Below are positions 39,384 through 47,687 of a DNA stretch of 47,929 nucleotides, one piece after another (position 1 is the first letter of the stretch; every line of letters starts with the position of its first letter). The position numbers and the translations under genes were made by a program. Below the pieces are notes generated by a model. It was given only the letters and a program-made list of their open reading frames with translations. It searched no databases and was not told the DNA's origin. The stretch spans positions 1 to 47,929 of the forward strand of contig NZ_KQ948455.1 of NCBI RefSeq assembly GCF_001514115.1, given 5' to 3'. This DNA comes from Streptomyces olivochromogenes (GTDB taxonomy: Bacteria; Actinomycetota; Actinomycetes; Streptomycetales; Streptomycetaceae).

Positions 39384-40598
39384 ATGACCACGACCGAGGC
39401 GCCCGACATCCTGCCCCGGATCCTCGACTACTCGAACCGGGCCGACCCGTACCCGCTCTACGCCGAGCTGCGCAAGACGCCGGTGGCCCTGCAGGAGGAC
39501 GGCAGTTACGTCATCAGCACCTACCGCGAACTCAGCGGCATCCTGCACGACCCGCACCTGAGCTCCGACGTCCGCAACCTGACGCATCCGATGCCCGCGA
39601 TGCAGGAACGCGGCACGCCGTCGTTCATCAACCTCGACCCGCCCGAGCACGACCGTATGCGGCGCCTGGCGATGCGTCACTTCGGCCCCCCGCACACCCC
39701 GGGCCTCGTGACCGGCATGGAACCCGACCTGACCGCCATCGTCGCCGGTCTGATCGACGACTTCGCGGGCAAGCAGCGGATCGACATCGTCGACGACTTC
39801 GCCTACCCGTTCCCCGTCACCGTGATCTGCCACCTGCTCGGTGTGCCGCGCGAGGACGAACCGCGGTTCCACGTGTGGGTGAACGCCATCATCGACTCGA
39901 TCGACTACAACCCCAAGACCGACCCGCAGGAGAAACTGGAAAACGGCGTACAGGCCACCAAGAACCTGCGCCAGTACCTCGGCGGACTGCTGGAACTACG
40001 CCACGGCCACCCCGGCGACGACCTCCTGACACGGCTGGCCAACGACAACGGGCCCGACGGACGGATGACCGACGCCGAAATCGTCAGCACCGCCAACCTG
40101 CTGCTCATCGCCGGCCACGAGACCACCGTCAACCTCATCACCAACGGCATGCTCACGCTGCTGCGCCGCCCTGAGATGCTGCGACGCCTGCGCACCGAAC
40201 CCGACCTGGTCGTACCGCTGGTCGAGGAACTGCTGCGCTACGAGCCCCCCGTGCACATCATTCCGTGGCGGGCGGCGTACAGCGACATCTCCGTCGGCGA
40301 CACCGTCATCCCCAAGGGCTCGCAGATCATGCTCATGCTCGCCTCGGGCAGCCGCGACCCGGACCGCTTCCACGATCCCGACCGCTTCGACCCCGATCGC
40401 CAGGACAACCAGCACCTGGGCTTCGGCAGCGGCATCCACCTGTGCTTCGGCGGCCCGATGGCCCGACTGGAAACCCAGATCGCCCTGACCGCACTGGTAC
40501 ACCGCCTCGCCGACCCCACCCTGGTGACCGACCCGCCCCCGTACCGCCCCAGCCCCGTCCTACGAGGCCCCATCCACCTGCTCATCGACCAGAACTGA
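39384..40598 (+). CDS. Cytochrome P450
   Basis: A 404-residue soluble bacterial P450 (monooxygenase). The I-helix AGHETT (near residue 249), K-helix ExxR in EELLRYEPP, and heme loop FGSGIHLCFGG with heme-ligand Cys354 are all present. It closes a three-gene chain of ferredoxin, reductase and P450, 37 bp after the reductase, so it is one operon and a complete redox set in cis. Substrate is unknown; none of the neighbours is a polyketide or peptide synthase. ATG at 39384 follows GGAGGG with 8-base spacing; the in-frame ATG at 39300 lies inside the reductase. Confidence 0.95.
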   Translation: MTTTEAPDILPRILDYSNRADPYPLYAELRKTPVALQEDGSYVISTYRELSGILHDPHLSSDVRNLTHPMPAMQERGTPSFINLDPPEHDRMRRLAMRHFGPPHTPGLVTGMEPDLTAIVAGLIDDFAGKQRIDIVDDFAYPFPVTVICHLLGVPREDEPRFHVWVNAIIDSIDYNPKTDPQEKLENGVQATKNLRQYLGGLLELRHGHPGDDLLTRLANDNGPDGRMTDAEIVSTANLLLIAGHETTVNLITNGMLTLLRRPEMLRRLRTEPDLVVPLVEELLRYEPPVHIIPWRAAYSDISVGDTVIPKGSQIMLMLASGSRDPDRFHDPDRFDPDRQDNQHLGFGSGIHLCFGGPMARLETQIALTALVHRLADPTLVTDPPPYRPSPVLRGPIHLLIDQN

Positions 40599-40707
40599 CA
40601 CCGCGCTCGAGCCCGGTATGTGGCTGCTCGTGTCGCCCCTCATCGGTCCGGTGACCGTCCGTTAGGCTCGCGTCGTCCCACAGGTCCCGATCTTCACGGA
40701 GGGCAGC

Positions 40708-41646
40708 ACGGCGGGGATCAATCGAGAACGCCTCGTCAGAACGCTGACCTTCTGGCTGCGTCCCGCCTTCGCGTTGCGGGTCATCAACCGGTTTCAGAAG
40801 ATCGTGGGTTTCGACCGCTCGATGGCCCTGGCGTCCAGCGCCTTGACGGCATTGGTCCCGCTCTCCATCCTCCTCGGCGCCGTCCTCGGCAACTTCGTGC
40901 ACTACGACGCCGCTGAGCGGATCATCAAGCGCTACGACCTCACCGGAGCGGGCGCCACGGCGGTCAACTCCCTCTTCTCTCCTGCCGAAGGCACCAGTGC
41001 GAGCGTCGGCATCTTCGGGGTCGTGTTCCTGACGATCTCGGTGCTGAGTTTCGCGCGAGCCGTGCAGCGGCTCTTCGAACAGGCATGGGAACTCAAGCCT
41101 CTCAGCGTGCGCAACACGCGCAACGGCTTGTGGTGGATCCTCACTCTCGGCGGCTATGGGGTGGTCACCGCGACGCTCTCCACGCTCCTCGGCGGGGGCG
41201 CGCTGGGTCTGGCCGCCGCGTTGTGTCAGGTACCGGTGACCGCCGCCTTCCTTGTCTGGAGCGGCCGGATCCTGTCGGCGAAACGGATCAGCCGGCCGGA
41301 CCTGCTCCCCTTCGGCGTCACCGCCGCCGTTCTGACGGTGGCCTATTCGGTGGGCGCGACCCTCTACATGCCGCGCCTGTTCAACTCCTCCGCCGCGCGC
41401 TACGGGGTGGTCGGCGCCGTCTTCGCGATGATCTCCGCCCTCTTCGCGGCCATGCTCGTCCTGGTCGCGTCGGTGGCACTGGGACGAGAAGTACGGGACG
41501 AGCTCAGCCGGATCCGCCAGGGCCACCGCCCCTCCGACCACGAGGTCCAACGGCAGTGGGACAGCGTGGTCGAGCAGACCCGGTCACGGTGGCGGACGGC
41601 ACGGGAACAGGTTTCTCATCATCAGGTCAAGGGCCCGAACCACTGA
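40708..41646 (+). CDS. YihY/BrkB-family membrane protein, probable ACG start
   Basis: A membrane protein with about six helices of the YihY/BrkB/RNase BN-like family, often called envelope integrity proteins. The family opening reads INRERLVRTLTFWLRPAF then DRSMALASSALTALVPLSIL. That opening region is coding-like and family-like but has no ATG, GTG or TTG; GGAGGG (40698-40703) instead points to ACG at 40708-40710. The first conventional start is TTG 40774 with no ribosome site. I annotate from ACG with the TTG (290 residues) as the conservative alternative. C-terminal 60 residues are cytoplasmic and charged. Downstream of the P450 by 110 bp; no link known. Confidence 0.75.
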   Translation, partial: TAGINRERLVRTLTFWLRPAFALRVINRFQKIVGFDRSMALASSALTALVPLSILLGAVLGNFVHYDAAERIIKRYDLTGAGATAVNSLFSPAEGTSASVGIFGVVFLTISVLSFARAVQRLFEQAWELKPLSVRNTRNGLWWILTLGGYGVVTATLSTLLGGGALGLAAALCQVPVTAAFLVWSGRILSAKRISRPDLLPFGVTAAVLTVAYSVGATLYMPRLFNSSAARYGVVGAVFAMISALFAAMLVLVASVALGREVRDELSRIRQGHRPSDHEVQRQWDSVVEQTRSRWRTAREQVSHHQVKGPNH

Positions 41647-41754
41647 GCGGGCGGGCACTCCCGCGTCCTGGGCCTGTCCGGTTCGCGGCGAGTTGTCTTG
41701 CTCGCGCGGTGGGCCGTTGCTAAGCCTTGGGCACTCGACTCCATGGAGGACGCT

Positions 41755-43149
41755 GTGCACCAAGAGCCCCCTCTTCCCGTTCCTCCGCGTTCACGTGTCC
41801 GGGGATTGACCTGCGCGGCCGCGGCCGTCGCCCTCGTGACGCTCACCGCCGCGACGAGTTCCCCCGCCGCGGACACCCGGACCGCGGCGGCCCCGGCAGC
41901 CGTGGTCCGCGAGTGGAACGCCATCGCCACCGACACGATCAAGACCAGCCTGGGCCCACGCCCCTCCGGGCAGGCGGCGATCTGGGAGGGGTTCGTCTCC
42001 GTCGCCGTGTACAACGCCGTGGTGGGGATCGAAGGCGGCTACGCCCTGTACAAATGGCGCGAGCGCGGTCCGGCCAAGGCATCCTCCGCGGCGGCCGCCG
42101 CCACTGCGGCCCACGACGTGCTGCTCACCTACTTCCCTGCCTTCAAGGAGCGGCTCGACACCGCCTACGCCAACTCGCTCGCCGCTCTTCCGGCCGGTCA
42201 GGCCAGAGACCGGGGCGTCGCCTACGGAAAGCGCGCCGCGGCCCGCGTCATCGAACTCCGGGAAGGGGACGGAAGGTTCGCGGACGTTCCGTTCACCGCT
42301 TCCCCGGCACCGGGGGTCTGGCGGCCCACCCCGCCCGCGTTCCAGCCCTTCATCGACACCTGGCTCGCCAGGCTCCGCCCCCTCCTGCTCGCCTCCCCGC
42401 AGCAGTTCCGCCCCGGCGGACCACCCGCCCTCTCCTCGGCCCGCTACGCCGAGGACGTCCAGGAGGTGGAGGCCATGGGCGCGAAGACCGGCTCGGGCAG
42501 GAGCGCGCGGCAGACCGAGACCGCCCTCTTCTTCAGCGGCAACCTGGTCGAACAGGTCCAGACAGCCGTACGAGACCACGCCGCCCGCCACCGGCTCGGC
42601 ATCGCCGAGACGGCCCGGCTGTTCGCCGCGGTGAACGCGTCGGCGACCGATGCCGTCGTCACGGCATGGGACGCCAAGTTCCACTACGGCTCCTGGCGGC
42701 CGATCACCGCCATCCGCCTCGCCGACACCGACGGCAATCCCGCGACGACGGCGGACCCGGCCTGGGAGCCGCTGCTCCTGACCCCACCGCACCCGGACTA
42801 CATCGCCGGCCATACGACCGTCGCCGCTGCCGTGGCACGCGCCCTGACCGGCGTCCTCGGCACCTCGCACATCGACCTCTACGTCCCCTCCGAGGTCACC
42901 GGCACCACACGGTTCTACGGGTCCGCCGACGGCTTCAACCGGGACGTCGTCGACGCCCGTGTGTGGGGCGGCGTCCACTCCCGTACGGCGGACGTGGTCG
43001 GCTGCCGGGCCGGCACCCGCGTGGCCGCCTGGGCGCTGGACCACTACTTCCAGCCGCTCGCCAAGGACGGCACCCAGCGGTCCCTGCCGACACGAACGGC
43101 TGGGCAGGACAGGCTCACCGAGCCCAAGTGCGGCGACGACACCGACTGA
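41755..43149 (+). CDS. Secreted vanadium haloperoxidase/PAP2-like enzyme
   Basis: A 464-residue exported protein. Signal peptide (residues about 15-42) then a helical PAP2-superfamily domain. The three vanadate/phosphate-site motifs are recognisable: KFHYGSWRP (Lys and Arg), DYIAGHTT where PSGH is usual (Ala for Ser), and ARVWGGVHSRTAD (Arg, His, Asp). Bacterial relatives are annotated vanadium-dependent haloperoxidases or acid phosphatases; the changed second motif makes the activity uncertain. GTG at 41755 follows GGAGG. The upstream in-frame start at 41698 precedes this ribosome site and is rejected. A terminator hairpin follows. Confidence 0.87.
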   Translation: MHQEPPLPVPPRSRVRGLTCAAAAVALVTLTAATSSPAADTRTAAAPAAVVREWNAIATDTIKTSLGPRPSGQAAIWEGFVSVAVYNAVVGIEGGYALYKWRERGPAKASSAAAAATAAHDVLLTYFPAFKERLDTAYANSLAALPAGQARDRGVAYGKRAAARVIELREGDGRFADVPFTASPAPGVWRPTPPAFQPFIDTWLARLRPLLLASPQQFRPGGPPALSSARYAEDVQEVEAMGAKTGSGRSARQTETALFFSGNLVEQVQTAVRDHAARHRLGIAETARLFAAVNASATDAVVTAWDAKFHYGSWRPITAIRLADTDGNPATTADPAWEPLLLTPPHPDYIAGHTTVAAAVARALTGVLGTSHIDLYVPSEVTGTTRFYGSADGFNRDVVDARVWGGVHSRTADVVGCRAGTRVAAWALDHYFQPLAKDGTQRSLPTRTAGQDRLTEPKCGDDTD

Positions 43150-43166
43150 ACCACAGAGCCGAAGAG

Positions 43167-43187
43167 AGCCCGGCGTCGTGCCGGGCT
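43167..43187 (+). terminator. Terminator after the haloperoxidase-like gene
   Basis: Perfect 8-bp stem AGCCCGGC (43167-43174) with GCCGGGCT (43180-43187), 5-nt loop, 18 bp after the stop. Confidence 0.75.
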
Positions 43188-43366
43188 GCTGGGAGTGCGT
43201 CCTCCACGGCAAGCTCAGCGGGGACAGCCACGCAGGCGAAAAGGCTGTGAACGCGCCTTGATGACCCGGGTCAAGCCGTGTTCACAGACCTTTCCCTGAC
43301 ACACGTCCGAGAACCTGCCCACTGCTCCAGTTGTGGCGGCGCGAGCGACCGGCGGCGGCCCCGCCG

Positions 43367-43651
43367 TCACGCGGAAGCCACCACCTCGCCCGCCATGACC
43401 TGGGGAGGGTTGGGGAGCAGTGACGCGAGGTTGTCCCGCACGAAGTCCGCAGCCTTCGAGATCGATTCGTCGGCACCGGCCCGGTTCTCAAAGATGCTGG
43501 TCGAGACCATCGCTCCGTCCCCGGTGTCGATCCAGTAGTAGGCCACGAAGCCGGAGACCTGGCGCATGAGCGGCACGAACCCCTCGTTCACGAGACGTGC
43601 GGCCTCGGCCGAATCGGTCACCCCTTCGTAGCGCCGGATTGCTGCGTACAT
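43367..43651 (-). CDS. Small ABM-like (dimeric alpha/beta barrel) protein
   Basis: A 94-residue protein resembling antibiotic biosynthesis monooxygenase-type or related ferredoxin-like folds: MYAAIRRYEGVTDSAEAARL, then SGFVAYYWIDTGDGAMVSTS and a helical end. Such proteins form dimers and may oxidise small aromatics or act as stress proteins; no catalytic residues can be assigned. ATG at 43649-43651 follows GAGGAG with 8 bases spacing; the in-frame extension upstream is basic and poorly conserved-looking. Second ABM-like protein in the window besides the haemoglobin fusion, but the two sequences are clearly different. Confidence 0.75.
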   Translation of the reverse strand: MYAAIRRYEGVTDSAEAARLVNEGFVPLMRQVSGFVAYYWIDTGDGAMVSTSIFENRAGADESISKAADFVRDNLASLLPNPPQVMAGEVVASA

Positions 43652-43933
43652 CGCCAAGCTCCTCACGGCGTTGCGGGTTGGTCCTCTGCTGAGACGTCGT
43701 ACCCCTGTGACGGCTGCCTGGCTCATGAGGCGTCCGGCAATCACCTGAAGGGCCGCCTGGGGAGATCCGAACGGCGGTATTCCTTTTTGCCTTGATCAAC
43801 GAGGAGCGCGAGCTTGTCACGGGCCGACTGGATCACTCCGACGGGTGCGCTCGACCGGTTTGTTCGTATGCGCTTGCCGTCTCTGTGAGAGCGAGTGCCG
43901 GCAATCCAGGAAACGGTTCCGTGGGTGAGCCGT

Positions 43934-44689
43934 TCATGTGGCGGCCCAGGTGCCGAGCGCGTGGGCCAGTCGGTCGCTCTGCTCTCGGGTGATGCCCTGG
44001 GCCAGGTGAGTACCGCACCGCGGACTCATGGACTCGTCGCAGTGCAGGATTCCGTGGAAGGGCTCCTGGCTGCCCGAGAGCGGGGAGGCGGCAGGCAGCG
44101 TCCATTCAGCCGGCTCCCACAAGGGGTGGTCCGCGAGGAGCGCTTCGGCGAGGGACGGCGCCTGCGTTGCGGGGAGGCCGACTTGCGCCAGCGCGTCGCC
44201 GAGTATGTCTGCGGCGTCCTCGGGCATGTCCTGGTCGCCGAGCGTCGGCAGCAGGAGGAGCAGGCGCGCGTGTTCGGCGTGGACTCCCGGGGCGTTGAGG
44301 TCGGGCGTGCGGGCGATGTGGTGGAGTTCTCGCCAGGAGAGTCCCGGGCCGGCCACCTGACCGCCGACGGTGGCCAGACGGCCGTGCCGTCCCCACTCGG
44401 GGTGGGTGATGAAGTACTCCGTTCCCGGATCCTCGGGAATGTTGCAGCCGAGGACCATCGCGGTGTGGTCGCCCGCGAACGGGATCCGGAAGACAGGCCA
44501 CTGGTCCTCGTCGCGCAGTACGTCGAAGGCCGCGTCGGCATCGGCCCCGTCGACACGGAACCACTCCGGGACGGGGTCGTACTCCTGTGTCCGGCTCAGC
44601 CACATCAGGTAGGCCGCCCAGAACCCCGGCAGTGCCAGCAGTTCCTCCCCCGCGACAACGGGAGCGTTCTCGAATCCCTCTATCAGCAC
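43934..44689 (-). CDS. Unassigned soluble acidic protein
   Basis: A 251-residue protein without signal peptide or membrane segments. Trp, Pro and acidic residues are common (EYDPVPEWFRVDG, QWPVFRIPFAGDHTAM, GTEYFITHPEWGRHG), a pattern faintly like SUKH/SMI1-type immunity proteins, but I cannot assign it. The C-terminal half is helical with Leu-rich HARLLLLLPTLGDQ. The GTG at 44687-44689 lacks a clear ribosome site. It is isolated: convergent with nothing, between an ABM-like gene and a large signalling gene on the same strand. A profile search would settle whether it is an orphan immunity protein. Confidence 0.65.
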   Translation of the reverse strand: MLIEGFENAPVVAGEELLALPGFWAAYLMWLSRTQEYDPVPEWFRVDGADADAAFDVLRDEDQWPVFRIPFAGDHTAMVLGCNIPEDPGTEYFITHPEWGRHGRLATVGGQVAGPGLSWRELHHIARTPDLNAPGVHAEHARLLLLLPTLGDQDMPEDAADILGDALAQVGLPATQAPSLAEALLADHPLWEPAEWTLPAASPLSGSQEPFHGILHCDESMSPRCGTHLAQGITREQSDRLAHALGTWAAT

Positions 44690-44801
44690 CGGTCCAGGCT
44701 CTCACCCGCCTATGACAGTCCGTGGGGAACCAGGTGACCGCTGGACGCTGCTCTTCGTGTGGGGAGGAGTCACGCCCATGAGGGTCCCTCGTCGTTGCGG
44801 G

Positions 44802-47237
44802 TCATGCGTGCGGCAGAGGCTGCTCTGTCCAGACGGTCTTGCCGTCGTGGGCGTAGCGGGTGCCCCACCGCTCCGTGAGCTGCGCGACCAGGAAGAGCCC
44901 GCGTCCGCCCTCGTCCGTGCTGAGGGCCCGTCGGAGGTGCGGGGAAGTGTGGCTGGCGTCCGACACCTCGCAGATCAGACAGTGCGTACGGATGAGGCGC
45001 AGGGTGACGGGGCCGGTCGCGTACCGGTAGGCGTTGGTGACGAGCTCGCTGGCGACCAGCTCGGTGGTGAAGGTCAGCTCCGTCAGCCCCCATTCGGTCA
45101 GCTTCGCCGTGGCCAGCTCCCTGGCACGGGCGGCGGCGGTCGCTTCCAGGGGCAGCTGCCAGGTGGCGACATCCTGTGGCGGCAGCACCCGGGTACGGGC
45201 GATGAGCAGCGCGACGTCGTCGGTGGGGAGGTGCTCCTTCGGCAGCAGCGCTTCGACCACGGCGTGGCAGGTGCTGTCCAGAGGATCGGCGACGTGGGTG
45301 AGGCACGCGTACAGGTGGTCAAGCGCGGCGTCGATGTCGCCGTTGCGCGCCTCCAGAAGACCGTTGGTGTAGAGCGTGAGGAGGCTGCCCTCGGGGAGGT
45401 CGAGGTCGTACGTCTCGAAGGGCAGCCCGCCCAGACCCAGCGGTGGACCCGCGGGCAGGTCGAGCACGGTCACCTCGCCGTCCGGGGTGGACAGCATCGG
45501 TGCCGGGTGACCGGCGCGTGCCAGGGAGCAGTGCCGGGAGACCGGATCGTAGACCGCGTACACGCAGGTGGCCCCGAGCATCTGCTCCACCGTGGACCCG
45601 CTGCCGTCGGCGTTCGCCTCCAGCTCGGCGGCCAGCAGGCTGACCAGATCGTCCAGCCGTGCCACCACCTCGTCCGGTTCCAGGTCGAGGCTGGCCAGGG
45701 TGCGCACGGCGGCGCGCAGACGGCCCATGGAGGCCGCGGCGTGGAGCCCGTGGCCGACCACGTCTCCCACGACGAGTGCGACCCGGGCCCCTGACAACGG
45801 GATCACGTCGAACCAGTCGCCGCCGATGCCCGGTTCACCGCTCGCCGGGAGGTAACGGCAGGCCACCTCGACCGCCGGCAGGTCGGACACCGCGCTCGGC
45901 AGCAGACTGCGCTGCAGAGTCAGAGCGGCGCTCTGCTGCTGGGTGAAGCGACGCGCGTTGTCGATGCAGACGGCCGCGCGCGAGGAGAACTCATGGGCCA
46001 CGGCGGCATCGTCGTCCTCGAAAGGCTCCGAATGGCGCACGCGCCACAGGCTCACTACGCCCAGTACCAGGCCGCGAGCCACCAAGGGCACCACGATCAG
46101 CGAATGAACGCCGAGACCCATGGCTATCTCGATCCGCCGCCGGTCCATGGCGTACCACTCGGGGCGGAGGGACAGCAGCCGGTCGAGAATCGGGCGGCGC
46201 TCGGTCAGGCACCGCGCCTGCGGGGAGTCCGGAAGGAGCGGGACCACCTCGCCCTCCTGGTACGGGGCCCGGCGTTCCGGGGGCGAGAGGGCTACTCGGA
46301 GCAGCGGACCTCTCACACCGGGGGGTGGTTCGTCACCGAGTGTCACCGGCTCCAGAAGGTCCACCGAGCAGTAGTCGGCGAGGCCGTGGGCGGCCACCTC
46401 GGCCAGTTCCCGGGCCGTCTGTGCCACGTCCAGCGAGGTTCCGATCCGGGCGCTTGCCTCGTTCAGCAAGGCCAGCCTGCGCTGCGCCCGGTGGCGGTCG
46501 GTCACGTCCTCGATCGTCTCGGCCACGCCGAGAATCCGTCCCGAGGGGTCTTCCATCCGGAACGCCGAGACGGACACGATCCGTTCCCGGCCCGGATCGT
46601 GGCGTGCCCGGGCGGACTGCTCCGTGAAGATCAACGGCTCGCCGGTCTCCAGGACGTGCCGTACCCGCTCCTCGGTCGGACCCGCGTCCTCGTCGATCAT
46701 GAATTCGCGAGGGCGACGGCCCACCGGCGCCTCGGCCGGGACACCGCTCGCCTTGGCGACCGCACGGTTGACCCGAATCACTCTGCTGTCCGGGCCGTAA
46801 GTGACCAGACCGATCGGGGACCGGCGGTACAGGCCTTCCAGCAGCGCACGGTCCCGCTGCCAGGCGATGACCTCCGCGGCGGGGGCTCCGACCAGGACCC
46901 ACTCCTGACCGTCCCCGTCCCGAGTGACCGCGCGGGCCCGGAACCCCATCTCCATACGCCGTCCGTCGCGGTGTCGGACGGGCAGGACCCCGAACCAGCC
47001 CCCCGTCCTCATGGCGTCCACCACGACGGACCGCACGACAGGCAGGTCACGGGCGTCCACCAGGAGGTCCTGCCACGCCCGTCCGATCACTTCCTTGGCC
47101 GGATAACCCAGCAGTTCCTGCGCACGCGTGCTCCAGCCGACCACGGCGCCTCGATCGTCGAGCACGGCCGAGGCGCCGCGCCCGAGGGCGAACGGATCCT
47201 CGGAACTCTCGCTGAAATGCATCGACGGCATCCCCAT
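44802..47237 (-). CDS. PAS-PAS-GAF-PP2C-HATPase signalling protein (SpoIIE-type phosphatase)
   Basis: An 811-residue multidomain sensor. Domains in order: PAS (about 25-120), PAS with C-terminal EDVTDRHRAQ extension (about 135-255), GAF (about 265-440), a PP2C/SpoIIE phosphatase (about 465-685) with GIGGDWFDV and VGDVVGHGLHAA metal aspartates and PTDDVALLIAR, and a C-terminal HATPase_c anti-sigma-type kinase (about 695-810) with TNAYRYA and GGRGLFLVAQL. Combining phosphatase and kinase of a partner-switch on one chain is a pattern well known in Streptomyces. It likely controls an anti-anti-sigma factor; none lies in the window. ATG at 47235-47237 is preferred over adjacent GTGs. Confidence 0.92.
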   Translation of the reverse strand: MGMPSMHFSESSEDPFALGRGASAVLDDRGAVVGWSTRAQELLGYPAKEVIGRAWQDLLVDARDLPVVRSVVVDAMRTGGWFGVLPVRHRDGRRMEMGFRARAVTRDGDGQEWVLVGAPAAEVIAWQRDRALLEGLYRRSPIGLVTYGPDSRVIRVNRAVAKASGVPAEAPVGRRPREFMIDEDAGPTEERVRHVLETGEPLIFTEQSARARHDPGRERIVSVSAFRMEDPSGRILGVAETIEDVTDRHRAQRRLALLNEASARIGTSLDVAQTARELAEVAAHGLADYCSVDLLEPVTLGDEPPPGVRGPLLRVALSPPERRAPYQEGEVVPLLPDSPQARCLTERRPILDRLLSLRPEWYAMDRRRIEIAMGLGVHSLIVVPLVARGLVLGVVSLWRVRHSEPFEDDDAAVAHEFSSRAAVCIDNARRFTQQQSAALTLQRSLLPSAVSDLPAVEVACRYLPASGEPGIGGDWFDVIPLSGARVALVVGDVVGHGLHAAASMGRLRAAVRTLASLDLEPDEVVARLDDLVSLLAAELEANADGSGSTVEQMLGATCVYAVYDPVSRHCSLARAGHPAPMLSTPDGEVTVLDLPAGPPLGLGGLPFETYDLDLPEGSLLTLYTNGLLEARNGDIDAALDHLYACLTHVADPLDSTCHAVVEALLPKEHLPTDDVALLIARTRVLPPQDVATWQLPLEATAAARARELATAKLTEWGLTELTFTTELVASELVTNAYRYATGPVTLRLIRTHCLICEVSDASHTSPHLRRALSTDEGGRGLFLVAQLTERWGTRYAHDGKTVWTEQPLPHA

Positions 47238-47687
47238 AGCCACCACCTTGCCTACATGACTCCGATGTTCCTCCCCGAGGTCTCCGTCCGCGACTCTCCC
47301 GTACTACTCGGCCGGCCGGCGGTGGCGCAGCCCGCTGCTCACCGGATCGGAGCCGGTCAGCAGCGCCTTCGACGTCGTCGTCGCGTCCCGCGAGAGAGCC
47401 CTCAGCCAATCGCCCTGGCCACACCGCTCGGGCAGGAGACGCCCGTCCCCGCGGGTCTGTAGTGCCATGTGACCCGTAGGCCGGTCAACTGTGGGTTGAA
47501 GCGCCCTGTTATCCGCGCAGGTGGCAAGGAGTGCGTCTTCAACGCGTATGGGTGTTCCGGCGGGAGCAGTCGGGCGGATTCGCGGGCGAACCGTGTTGCG
47601 TCTCTGATCGCGGGGCCACGGCCGTAGCGATGCGCAGTCGCCTGGGCTAGAGGGACAGGATCTCGCAACCCGTGGTCGTGCACCCCG
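47238..47687. other. Gene-poor region with a TPR-like remnant
   Basis: About 450 bp without a convincing gene. A minus-strand stretch (around 47530-47610) encodes LLPPEHPYALKTHSLPPA, resembling the PEHPxTLxTRxNLA consensus of 42-residue TPR units found in the partial gene next door, but lies beyond that gene's stop. It may be a decayed repeat. The promoter of the large signalling gene should lie near 47240-47330. Confidence 0.4.
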
